DNA of 7,254 nt, from NCBI GenBank assembly GCA_030656535.1, contig JAUSPL010000327.1:1-7254 (forward strand), in the 5' to 3' direction. This DNA is from Gemmobacter sp. Its GTDB lineage: Bacteria > Pseudomonadota > Alphaproteobacteria > Rhodobacterales > Rhodobacteraceae. The position numbers were made by a program, and so were the translations under genes. Positions 1-6,287 of this stretch are shown in pieces. The notes beneath the pieces are model-generated. The model did no database searches and had not been told where the DNA came from. It saw only the letters and a program-made list of their open reading frames with translations. How positions within the stretch are numbered: the stretch's first letter is position 1; each line of letters starts with the position of its first letter.

Positions 1-151
1 TCGATTTCCCCGCCCCGTTCGGCCCGATCAGGCAGCGCAGCTCGCGGTCGTACAGGGTGAAATCCACTTGGTCCACCGCACGCACGCCGCCGAAATGCAT
101 GCACAGGTCGCGGGTTTCCACCACGGTTTCGCGGTTGCGACGGGTGCTCAT
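1..151 (-). CDS. urtD: UrtD-like ABC transporter ATPase, N-terminal fragment (continues past the left edge)
   Basis: This is the cytoplasmic ATP-binding subunit that would power the importer encoded just upstream. Only the first 50 codons are in the window. Translation from the ATG at 151 reads MSTRRNRETVVETRDLCMHF and goes on to ELRCLIGPNGAGKS. The latter is a Walker A P-loop (GPNGAGKS) at about residues 43-50, preceded by the short beta-strand region typical of LivG/UrtD ATPases. The ELRC-IGPNGAGK context resembles UrtD more than generic LivG. The ATG overlaps the stop of the preceding permease gene in an ATGA (148-151), which indicates translational coupling and fixes the start. Walker B, the signature motif and the C-terminus lie outside the window. 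The ATPase assignment is firm. The urea-specific name is inferred from family resemblance and gene order; LivG is the alternative. Confidence 0.85.
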   Translation of the reverse strand, partial: MSTRRNRETVVETRDLCMHFGGVRAVDQVDFTLYDRELRCLIGPNGAGKS

Positions 152-1188
152 GCGTCGGTCCCCCGTGGGTTGCGGCGGCGGGTGCGGGTCGGCCCGCCCT
201 TGCGTCGCGCACCCACCCAGTCGATCAGCGTCGGCGCCAGCCCCTTGGGCACCAGCAGTACAAAGAAGATCAGGATGACCCCCAGCACGAGGTTGTTGTT
301 CAAAAGGCTTTGTCCACCCAAGGCCGAGGTCAGGTAAAACAGCGCAAAGCTGGCGATGATCGGCCCGATCAGGGTGCCGCGCCCGCCAACGATCACCCAG
401 ATGATGGTCAGTGCGGCGTTATAAAGCCCGAACACATCCGGCGTGATCCGGCCCACACCGTTGCAAAACAGCACCCCACCCACCGCCGCAATCCCCGCGC
501 CGATGGTAAAGATGCCCAGCTTGTAGGCGCGGGTGTCATAGCCCAGCAGCTCTGCCCGGGTTTCGTTTTCGCGGATCGCCACGCAGACCCGGCCAAAGTG
601 CGTCGTCACCAGCCAGCCCGCAAAGACAAAGCAGATGATCAGCGCCCCCATGGCGACGTAGAAGATGTGTTCGGGGAACAGCAAGGTCCGTGTATCCCAC
701 GGCAGGTTGATCGGCGGCGAGGAGACCCCGTTGAACCCGCCCAGCAACGCCTTGCCGATCTTGTATTCCGGCCCCGAGGTGCGGCGCAGCAGTGAATACA
801 GGATCAGCGTGACCGTCAGGGTGATGACGCCCAGATAGACATCCGACACCCGGCCATAGAACATGAAGTACCCGACCACCGCCGCAAAGGCCGACGTCAC
901 GATGATCGCCACCAGAACGGCCCAGGTCGACCCACCAAAGTTGATCGCCGCCATCGTATAAACATAGGCGCCAAGGCCAAAGAACGCGACCTGCCCGAAA
1001 CACAGGATGCCGCCATAGCCCCAGATCAAGGCCAGGCTCAGCGCCAGCACCGCCAGCGCGATTGCCGTTGTCAGGTTGATGATGGTGAACAGTTGCAGCA
1101 CATGCGGTGCCAGAAACATGAACACTATGCCCAGAAAGGCAAAGATCAGGGTCGGGCGCATCTCGCGCAGGGTGCCTGTCTGTTTCAC
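148..1188 (-). CDS. urtC: UrtC-like ABC permease (LivM family)
   Basis: Second inner-membrane permease of the importer, 346 residues, expected to pair with the UrtB-like protein to form the translocation channel. It has about nine or ten hydrophobic segments, beginning around residues 13-35 and ending around 300-316. Family marks are LALIWGYGGILCFGQVAFFGLGAY near 52-75, FYGRVSDVYLGVITLTVTL near 110-128, the cytoplasmic coupling loop GRVCVAIRENETRAELLGY near 199-217, and ITPDVF then IWVIVGGRGTLIGP near 248-276. The last two blocks resemble UrtC of urea transporters as well as LivM. The tail after about residue 322 is basic (ARRKGGPTRTRRR) and probably cytoplasmic. The start is a GTG that overlaps the upstream stop as GTGA (1185-1188). 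An in-frame ATG at 1161 is an alternative that would remove nine residues. The stop overlaps the next start by 4 bp. Substrate specificity cannot be read from the permease. Confidence 0.88.
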   Translation of the reverse strand: MKQTGTLREMRPTLIFAFLGIVFMFLAPHVLQLFTIINLTTAIALAVLALSLALIWGYGGILCFGQVAFFGLGAYVYTMAAINFGGSTWAVLVAIIVTSAFAAVVGYFMFYGRVSDVYLGVITLTVTLILYSLLRRTSGPEYKIGKALLGGFNGVSSPPINLPWDTRTLLFPEHIFYVAMGALIICFVFAGWLVTTHFGRVCVAIRENETRAELLGYDTRAYKLGIFTIGAGIAAVGGVLFCNGVGRITPDVFGLYNAALTIIWVIVGGRGTLIGPIIASFALFYLTSALGGQSLLNNNLVLGVILIFFVLLVPKGLAPTLIDWVGARRKGGPTRTRRRNPRGTDA

Positions 1189-2090
1189 AGTGATTTCCTG
1201 AAGAAGCGCCCGGTGATGCCCCGTGGCATCAGACGCAGAAGAACGATGGCCGTCAGCAGCAGCCCGACCTCGCCAAAAGTCGGCCCGGACAGGAAGGTGA
1301 CGACGCCCTGAATCCCGCCCAAAAGCACAGATCCCGCAGCCGTCCCCGCAAGGATGGAGGCCCCGCCGGATATGACGGTGATGAACGCCTTGGCGATGTA
1401 GGTCGCGCCGATATTCGGCAAAACCCCGGTGACGGGGGCCAACAACCCACCCGCAAGCCCTGTGACTGCGGCCCCAAGACCAAAGGTGATCATATAGATG
1501 CGGCTGGTCGAGACCCCCAGCGCCGACGCCATTTCAGCGTTCTGCATGGTGCCGCGCGCGACCAGCCCGAGTTTGGTCAGCTTCAGCACCAGCCAGATCG
1601 CGATGCCCAGCACGATGGTGACCCCGATCAGGAACAGTTCATAGGCTGATGACGAATAGGCGCCGATCCGCAGAACCCCGAGGGGCGGCGCAACGGTGGT
1701 GGCTGTCGATGCGCCAAAGATCGACGTGACCAACCCGATCAGCAGCAGCGACAGCCCCCAGGTGGCCAGCAGCGTGTCCACCATCCGGCCATACAGCCAG
1801 CGGATCAGCAATCGCTCGACGATCACCCCTATGAGACCGACGATCAGCGGTGCAAGGATCAGCATCGCCACCCAGATGTTGACGCCATTATTGGTGGACA
1901 CCACGACGACGTAGCCGCCCAGCATCAGAAACTCGCCATGCGCAAGGTTGATGACCCGCATCATTCCAAAGATGATCGCAAGCCCGATGCTGATCAGCGC
2001 CAGATGCGCGATGCCATAGATCAGTTGTAGGCCGATGGCGACGACAAGGTCCAAGGGCAAATCCTTTTGCTGCGGCGTGACGTGAGGCAT
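1185..2090 (-). CDS. urtB: UrtB-like ABC permease (LivH family)
   Basis: First inner-membrane permease of the importer, 301 residues, with about eight hydrophobic segments. The LivH/UrtB hallmark IFGMMRVINLAHGEFLMLGG lies near residues 40-59. Two further blocks look more UrtB-like than LivH-like: IRWLYGRMVDTLLATWGLSL near 96-115 and the coupling-loop region RGTMQNAEMASALGVSTSRI near 179-198, followed by TFGLGAAVTGLAGG. The protein has the plain LivH length and lacks the long N-terminal extension found on some proteobacterial UrtB proteins, so the substrate name is less secure. The ATG at 2090 is chosen because it leaves a short hydrophilic lead before the first membrane segment. The upstream purine-rich GAGCGGGAA is only a weak ribosome site, at long spacing. 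The gene follows the binding-protein gene after 81 bp and is coupled to the next permease by a 4-bp overlap. Confidence 0.88.
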   Translation of the reverse strand: MPHVTPQQKDLPLDLVVAIGLQLIYGIAHLALISIGLAIIFGMMRVINLAHGEFLMLGGYVVVVSTNNGVNIWVAMLILAPLIVGLIGVIVERLLIRWLYGRMVDTLLATWGLSLLLIGLVTSIFGASTATTVAPPLGVLRIGAYSSSAYELFLIGVTIVLGIAIWLVLKLTKLGLVARGTMQNAEMASALGVSTSRIYMITFGLGAAVTGLAGGLLAPVTGVLPNIGATYIAKAFITVISGGASILAGTAAGSVLLGGIQGVVTFLSGPTFGEVGLLLTAIVLLRLMPRGITGRFFRKSL

Positions 2091-2129
2091 GGGGTGCGCG
2101 GTTCCCGCTCACCCCTTGTCACTAAGGGC

Positions 2130-2152
2130 GCCGGGGCCGCGACGGCCCCGGC
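2130..2152 (-). other. Stable intercistronic hairpin between urtA and urtB
   Basis: The arms GCCGGGGCCG (2130-2139) and CGGCCCCGGC (2143-2152) are perfect 10-bp inverted repeats around a 3-base loop. The hairpin begins about 20 bases after the urtA stop and sits 39 bases before the urtB start. No T-run follows in either direction, so it is not a standard intrinsic terminator. In binding-protein operons, hairpins here commonly protect the 3' end of the receptor mRNA or cause partial termination, so that the receptor is made in excess over the permeases. That role is inferred from position. Confidence 0.6.
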
Positions 2153-2171
2153 ACGGCTTTGGCCTACGGGA

Positions 2172-3419
2172 TCACTTGATCCCGGCTGCCGCCAGCCCGT
2201 TCTCGAAGTAGAAGGTCGAAAGGGTCGGGTCGGCCACCAGATCGCAAACCATTGCGGTGTCGGACGGGGGCTGGTCGGCAAAGGATTCCAGGATGTTGAA
2301 TTCCTGATCTTGCAGCTCTGCCAGCACGACGTTCTGGATGACATGGTTGGTCTGTGGGTCGATCGTCAGCTTTCCCGACGGACGAGTGTAGGACAGGCCC
2401 GACCGCAGTGCCTGCCAGACCGGGTCATGGTCGATGCTGCCGGCCAGCTTCACCGCTTCGGCCCAAAGCATCGCGCCCTCATAGGACCGGACGCTCAATT
2501 CGTTCATGGTGGGGCGGTTCGCGCCCAGTTTGGCATCCATCCGCTCAAGGAAGGCCTTGTTTTCCGGGTTGTCGACTTTTTCGAAGTAGGAATAGGCCGC
2601 CAGCAGCCCATTGCCTTCCTCGGCCGAGATCAGCTTGTGTTCATTGCCGATCCCGAAGGTGGTCGAGGTGATCGGGATGTCCTTGTTCATGCCCGCCGCC
2701 GCATACTGGCGATAGAAGGACACATGCGCGCCGCCGACGAGAGCAGACAGGACCATGTCAGGTTTCGCCTGCTGGATCTTGTTGATCGTGGGTCCGAAGT
2801 TGGTGACGTCCAATGGGAAGAATTCGACGCCCAGCGTCTCGCCGCCGTTTTCCTTGACGAACCGCTGCATCCACTCCGCGATGATCTGGCCATAGTTGTA
2901 GTCGGCGGCGACGATATAGACCTTCTTGCCGAACTTGTTCATCGCATAGGGCACGACCTTGGCGACGGTCTGCGCGGGGGTTGAGCCGGTGTTGAAATTG
3001 TTGAAGTCGCAGACTCCGCCTTCGTATTGGGTGTTGTAGAAGTACAGCGTCTTGAACCGCGCCAGCGTCGGGCGGATCGCCTCGCGCGACGCCGATGTAA
3101 TGCCGCCATGCACGGTGGCCGCACGGTCGCCCGCCGCTGCCTGAGTGGCGTATTGCGTGTACAGCTGGATCGAGGACTGCGCGTCGTACAATTTCAGCTC
3201 GACCTCGCGGCCAAGCAACCCGCCTGCGGCGTTGATGTCTTCGATCGCCAGTTTCGTGGCCTCTGCCATCGGGGCTCCGTAAATATCAAGCCCGCCGGAC
3301 AGGTCAAGGATCGAGGCAAAGATGATCTTGTCGGACCCTTGCGCGCGTCCCATCAGGGCAGGCGAGGCAAGGGCAAAGGCCGAGGTTCCGACGATGAATT
3401 TCCTGCGCGAGATGGACAT
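2172..3419 (-). CDS. urtA: Periplasmic substrate-binding protein, UrtA/AmiC/FmdD family (urea or short-chain amide)
   Basis: Receptor of the ABC importer, 415 residues. The N-terminus MSISRRKFIVGTSAFALASP carries a twin-arginine motif (SRRKF, residues 4-8) followed by a hydrophobic stretch, so Tat export with cleavage near residue 27 is likely. The mature part is a type I periplasmic-binding fold of the Peripla_BP_5 kind. Characteristic blocks are LDLSGGLDIYGAPMAEATKL (38-57), the hinge-side FYNTQYEGGVCDFNNFNTGS (127-146), YIVAADYNYG (168-177), VEFFPLDVTNFGPTINKIQQ with KPDMVLSALVGG (198-230), YFEKVDNPENKAF (278-290) and the C-terminal GKLTIDPQTNHVIQNV (349-364). The QYEGxxC and DNPENKAF blocks recall urea (UrtA) and amide (AmiC, FmdD) receptors rather than LivJ. 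Start choice: a GTG nine bases upstream is also in frame but overlaps the Shine-Dalgarno AGGAG, whereas the ATG at 3419 lies 8 bases after it. Urea is plausible, but no urease or amidase gene is in view to decide between urea and short amides. Confidence 0.85.
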   Translation of the reverse strand: MSISRRKFIVGTSAFALASPALMGRAQGSDKIIFASILDLSGGLDIYGAPMAEATKLAIEDINAAGGLLGREVELKLYDAQSSIQLYTQYATQAAAGDRAATVHGGITSASREAIRPTLARFKTLYFYNTQYEGGVCDFNNFNTGSTPAQTVAKVVPYAMNKFGKKVYIVAADYNYGQIIAEWMQRFVKENGGETLGVEFFPLDVTNFGPTINKIQQAKPDMVLSALVGGAHVSFYRQYAAAGMNKDIPITSTTFGIGNEHKLISAEEGNGLLAAYSYFEKVDNPENKAFLERMDAKLGANRPTMNELSVRSYEGAMLWAEAVKLAGSIDHDPVWQALRSGLSYTRPSGKLTIDPQTNHVIQNVVLAELQDQEFNILESFADQPPSDTAMVCDLVADPTLSTFYFENGLAAAGIK

Positions 3420-3427
3420 GGAGGTCA

Positions 3428-3433
3428 CTCCTT
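3428..3433 (-). promoter_or_regulatory. Ribosome binding site of urtA
   Basis: AAGGAG on the minus strand, 8 bases before the ATG at 3419. It overlaps the in-frame GTG at 3426-3428, which argues against that GTG as the start. Confidence 0.7.
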
Positions 3434-3479
3434 TTGAGGTTTCACAGAGGCGAATTTTGTTTGTGTATCAACGATTTGA

Positions 3480-5105
3480 CTAGGACTGGTCGTTGCTTGG
3501 CCCTGTCCCGTTCGGTTTAGCGGCTGGGGCGCGGCGGTCAAGCTGTGCTGACAGCCCGCGCACGCCGTCGCCGATATTCATTCCGACTTCTTCGCCCAGT
3601 TTCTGGATCGCAGGCAGTTGCAGCGCCATGGCCAGAACCCCGTCGACCACTTGGTTCACGGTGCTTTTGTCACCGCCGCCTTCCCCTCCGCCGCCGCCCG
3701 ATGCGCCGCCCATGCCGGTGATATGGTTGATTCGGATGCTCTCGATCTTTTCTGCAGGCTTCATCATGCGTTCCACCACGTCGGGCAGGGTGCGCAAGCG
3801 GGCTTCGTCCATCTTCATCGCCATCAGTTCTGGTGATTGCGAGTTTTCGGCGGCGATCACGGCGGCACGGCCTTCGGCCTCGGCCATCAAGCGGTCGCGA
3901 GATGCCCCAGCGCGGTTCTGGGTCGCCTTTGCCTCGGCTTCGGCCATCGACAACAGCGTGCCTATTTCAGACCGGACGCGGGTGTCATCGACCTCGGCCT
4001 GTTCGGTCGCGCGGATCAGGGCAAGCGCCTTTTCGCGTTCGGCAGCAAGGGTTTCGCGTGCGGTCCTGACCTGTTCTTCTGCCTGCGCACCCTGGGCTGT
4101 CGCGGCAATCGCCATTGCTTCGGCCTCGGCCTCCTCGACCCTTTTCTGCGCGAGTTGAATTGCGTTTTGCAGCTTCGACATCGAGGTCGACAATTCCGCT
4201 TCCAGAGTTTGCCGGCGCAACTCGCGGTCGCGCTCGATTTCGGTCAGCCGGACTTCACGTTCCTTGCCGATCCGCGCGGAATCGCGGCGCTTTTCCGACG
4301 CGGCCTGTTCTTCGGCGGTGTCGGCAAGGCTGCGGGACCGGGCGATCTCGATTTCACGCTGTTGCGAAATCATCGCCTCTTCTTCCTCGCGAGAGATGGT
4401 CAGTTTCCGCTTTGTCGCGTCCAGTTGGCTTTGGCGCACGGATACTTCGGCATCTGCCTCGATTACCGCGCGCTCTTTCTTGTTGACCGCAATGATTTCC
4501 GCCAGACGCCGCATCCCCAGCGCGTTGAAGGCGTTGTTTTCATCCAGAGCGTGAAACGGGGTCTGGTCGATCCGGGTCAGTGAGACTGATTCCAGCATCA
4601 GACCGTTCTGCGCCAGGTTCTCGGTCAAAAGCGCCGACACCTCGCGGGCATAGGCGCCCCGGTTGTCTTGCAATTCGTCCATCGTATAGCGTGCGGCGAC
4701 GGACAGCATGGCGTCGACCAGCTTGCCTTCCAGCGTTTCGGCCAGATCCGCCGCGCGAAACGACTTGCCGGCAAGGGCCTGCGCTGCCGTGGCGACGCCT
4801 TGCATGGTGGACGCGACCCTGACGTAGAATTCCGCCCCCACATCAACCCGCAGACGATCCTTGGTGATGATGGATTTTGCGCCCAGTCGTTCGATGTCCA
4901 GCTTGGTCGTCCGCATGTTGACTTCGGACACCTTGTGCAAGAACGGCAGTGCCAGACAGCCACCATCAAGCACAACTTTTTGTCCGCCCATACCTGTACG
5001 GATGATGCTGATTTCGCGCGTTGCCTTGCGGTAATAGCGGTTCAGAAACAAGATCAGCAGGATAGCTGCAACAAGCAAAACCAGGATGCTGACAAACCAC
5101 GTCAT
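3480..5105 (-). CDS. YqiK-type flotillin (SPFH/band 7 membrane scaffold protein)
   Basis: A 541-residue flotillin-like protein, close to E. coli YqiK in length and order of parts. Residues 2-21 (WFVSILVLLVAAILLILF) form an N-terminal membrane anchor followed by basic residues. Residues about 30-195 are the SPFH/band 7 domain, ending in VSLTRIDQTPFHALDENNAF. Residues about 200-430 are a long, highly charged coiled coil rich in Ala/Glu/Arg with AEAEA-type repeats, as in flotillins. Residues 431-463 carry MDEARLRTLPDVVERMMKP and IRINHITG. A glycine-rich linker (464-478) and a hydrophobic C-terminal patch (about 484-520) follow. Flotillins oligomerise into membrane microdomain scaffolds, so the cargo here is unknown. 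The ATG at 5105 is preferred over a start at 5180: GGAAGGA lies 7 bases before it, and the extra 25 residues would place a Pro/Arg-rich stretch before the anchor. No NfeD/YqiJ-type partner is adjacent. The stop lies 60 bp upstream of urtA, so read-through into the transporter is possible. Confidence 0.88.
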   Translation of the reverse strand: MTWFVSILVLLVAAILLILFLNRYYRKATREISIIRTGMGGQKVVLDGGCLALPFLHKVSEVNMRTTKLDIERLGAKSIITKDRLRVDVGAEFYVRVASTMQGVATAAQALAGKSFRAADLAETLEGKLVDAMLSVAARYTMDELQDNRGAYAREVSALLTENLAQNGLMLESVSLTRIDQTPFHALDENNAFNALGMRRLAEIIAVNKKERAVIEADAEVSVRQSQLDATKRKLTISREEEEAMISQQREIEIARSRSLADTAEEQAASEKRRDSARIGKEREVRLTEIERDRELRRQTLEAELSTSMSKLQNAIQLAQKRVEEAEAEAMAIAATAQGAQAEEQVRTARETLAAEREKALALIRATEQAEVDDTRVRSEIGTLLSMAEAEAKATQNRAGASRDRLMAEAEGRAAVIAAENSQSPELMAMKMDEARLRTLPDVVERMMKPAEKIESIRINHITGMGGASGGGGGEGGGDKSTVNQVVDGVLAMALQLPAIQKLGEEVGMNIGDGVRGLSAQLDRRAPAAKPNGTGPSNDQS

Positions 5106-5112
5106 GCTTCGG

Positions 5113-5119
5113 TCCTTCC
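5113..5119 (-). promoter_or_regulatory. Ribosome binding site of the flotillin gene
   Basis: GGAAGGA on the minus strand, 7 bases before the ATG at 5105. It supports that start over the in-frame upstream ATG at 5180. Confidence 0.65.
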
Positions 5120-5203
5120 GGGTAGGGGTTCGTCCCAGGCAGGCAAGATCTGCAAGGGGCGGATGCGTCGGGAATGGCATACAGACAGATCAACTTGCCC
5201 GAC

Positions 5204-5231
5204 GCTATGGAATTGCTGTTTTTTCTGTCAA
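5204..5231 (-). promoter_or_regulatory. Candidate sigma-70 promoter of the flotillin gene
   Basis: On the minus strand there is a consensus -35 TTGACA (5226-5231), a 16-base spacer, and CATAGC (5204-5209) as a relaxed -10. Transcription would begin near 5197 and leave a leader of roughly 90 bases before the ATG at 5105. The -35 is strong and the -10 poor. Since the flotillin-urtA gap has no clear promoter or terminator, this promoter might also serve the transporter. Confidence 0.4.
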
Positions 5232-5296
5232 GCAATCATTCGATACAGAGTGTCACAAGATCGCGGCATCGGCGGGCAGGATTCTGATATCAACGC

Positions 5297-5349
5297 CTTG
5301 AAATAATTGACGATAGCCAAATATGCTTTTCTTTGGGCTTGAAATAATT
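5297..5349. repeat. Pair of 12-bp direct repeats, 41 bp apart
   Basis: CTTGAAATAATT occurs at 5297-5308 and again at 5338-5349, with start points 41 bp apart, close to four helical turns. It lies in the AT-rich part of the region upstream of the flotillin gene and outside any coding frame I accept. Spacing and composition would suit a paired protein-binding site, but chance in an AT-rich patch is not excluded. Confidence 0.5.
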
Positions 5350-5471
5350 TGTGGCGATCACGGCCTGGGCCAGCGCCCTGGTCCAAGCCGTTGCCATAAT
5401 ATTGGGCACTTATTCTGCCTTGCGGGTCGCAGCACAGAAGGCGCAGGAATCAATGTGGGTTTCGATGGGTT

Positions 5472-5495
5472 AAGGAAAATGGCGGCAGATGCCGC
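5472..5495 (-). terminator. Weak intrinsic terminator of the DUF1428 gene
   Basis: On the minus strand GCGGC (5495-5491), loop ATCT and GCCGC (5486-5482) form a 5-bp GC stem, followed by CATTTTCCTT. It lies about 66 bases after the stop codon of the DUF1428 gene and before the flotillin gene. The stem is short and the T-run interrupted, so termination would be inefficient. Confidence 0.4.
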
Positions 5496-5561
5496 ACAGG
5501 CTGGCGCAGGACAAGACCGCAGGGCAACTTTGCACGTCAATCTGGAGGAGTGTCGTGGTCG

Positions 5562-6287
5562 CTATGCGTCCGGCCCACTGTCAAAGACCGGCTCGAATCC
5601 GCCCCACATCATGCGCATGCCGTCAAAGGGCATGGCAGACATGTCCATGCCGTTCATCTCCACATCCATGGCCTGTGCCGCTGCATCGCAGGTGGCGCGA
5701 TCAGGCCAGGCGATCCAGCTGAACACCACTCTCTCGCCATGCTGGGCTTTGGTCGCGCGGTAGAAGTCAGTCTTTTTGCCATGCGGCACATCCTCGCCCC
5801 ATGTCTCAACCATGCCAAGCGCGCCGCGTTTCTGGAACATCGGCCAGAATTCGGCGGCCAGTTTGATATAGGCGACCTTGTTGGCCTCTGGCACTGCCAC
5901 GGTAAACCCCTGAAAGTAGCCCGCCGCTGCATCCTGGCCGTTCAGGAAAACGGGCTTGAACCCGCCAAAGATCATGCGTCCGCCATCAAACGGCATTTCT
6001 GGCACCGATTGCATGGCCGGGTCGTCCTGCATCTTTTGCCAGGAGGCATCTGCGGTTGCCTTGTCAGGCCACCCTATCCACGAGAACACGATAGCCTCTC
6101 CATCCTTCGCATCCACCGCGCGATAGAAATCCGTGACTTCGCCCTTGGGGACGTCAACGCCCCAAGCTTCGACCATACGGGTCGCACCGCAGGATTTGAA
6201 CAGCGGCCACATGGCGACGGCGTGAGCAATGTATTTGTCTTTGTCTGCTGCGTTCACTGACGCGATGGAGCATGTATAATAGATCAT
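5562..6287 (-). CDS. Tandem DUF1428 (YbaA-like) protein
   Basis: A 241-residue protein made of two copies of the DUF1428 domain, the family of E. coli YbaA, which is a single-domain protein of about 117 residues. Copy 1 spans about residues 2-114 and copy 2 about 123-235, joined by an 8-residue linker. They align without gaps, with about half the positions identical by hand count. Shared blocks are MVExWGxDVPxG, TDFYRA, VFSWIxWPDxAT, MPFDGxRM and GGFxPVF. Copy 2 keeps the family-like opening GFTVAVPE, whereas copy 1 has diverged there (TCSIASVN). No signal peptide or membrane segment is visible, so it should be cytosolic. The family has a ferredoxin-like/dimeric alpha-beta-barrel style fold and no established reaction, so I assign none. 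An in-frame ATG at 6299 would add four residues (MEHR), but an SD-like AGGGA directly abuts it. The ATG at 6287 has GGA seven bases upstream. Gene order gives no functional partner. Confidence 0.85.
   Translation of the reverse strand: MIYYTCSIASVNAADKDKYIAHAVAMWPLFKSCGATRMVEAWGVDVPKGEVTDFYRAVDAKDGEAIVFSWIGWPDKATADASWQKMQDDPAMQSVPEMPFDGGRMIFGGFKPVFLNGQDAAAGYFQGFTVAVPEANKVAYIKLAAEFWPMFQKRGALGMVETWGEDVPHGKKTDFYRATKAQHGERVVFSWIAWPDRATCDAAAQAMDVEMNGMDMSAMPFDGMRMMWGGFEPVFDSGPDA

Larger units (their letters stand above)
5106..5561. other. 456-bp intergenic region upstream of the flotillin gene
   Basis: No convincing gene is seen here on either strand. Short open frames lack family resemblance and ribosome sites. 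The part next to the flotillin gene (5106-5231) holds its ribosome site and a candidate promoter. The middle (about 5281-5350) is clearly AT-richer than its surroundings and holds a 12-bp direct repeat, the 8-bp palindrome TGATATCA (5285-5292), and a plus-strand sequence that could pass as a promoter (TTGAAA at 5298, then TATGCT at 5322 after 18 bases) with no gene after it. The part near 5472-5495 holds a weak terminator for the DUF1428 gene. A small hairpin around 5368-5385 (GGGCCAG with CTGGTCC, one wobble pair) has no T-run. Confidence 0.6.

Noticed and set aside
2067..2984. Long plus-strand open frame (305 codons)
   Set aside because: It lies antisense to the well-supported urtA gene. 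Its translation has no recognisable family, and its length is explained by codon bias in GC-rich DNA.
3493..4583. Plus-strand open frames of 221 and 248 codons
   Set aside because: They are antisense to the flotillin coding region. The Ser/Ala-rich composition mirrors the coiled-coil codons of the real gene.
5106..5180. 25-residue N-terminal extension of the flotillin
   Set aside because: The ATG at 5105 has a good ribosome site at proper spacing and puts the membrane anchor at the N-terminus. The extension reads as a Pro/Arg-rich leader without family support.
5290..5398. Small minus-strand frame of about 34 codons upstream of the flotillin gene
   Set aside because: It has no ribosome site and no recognisable sequence, and it overlaps the direct repeats, which look regulatory rather than coding.
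5323..5763. Plus-strand open frame of 146 codons beginning in the AT-rich patch
   Set aside because: It has no ribosome site, runs into the antisense of the DUF1428 gene, and its translation looks random.
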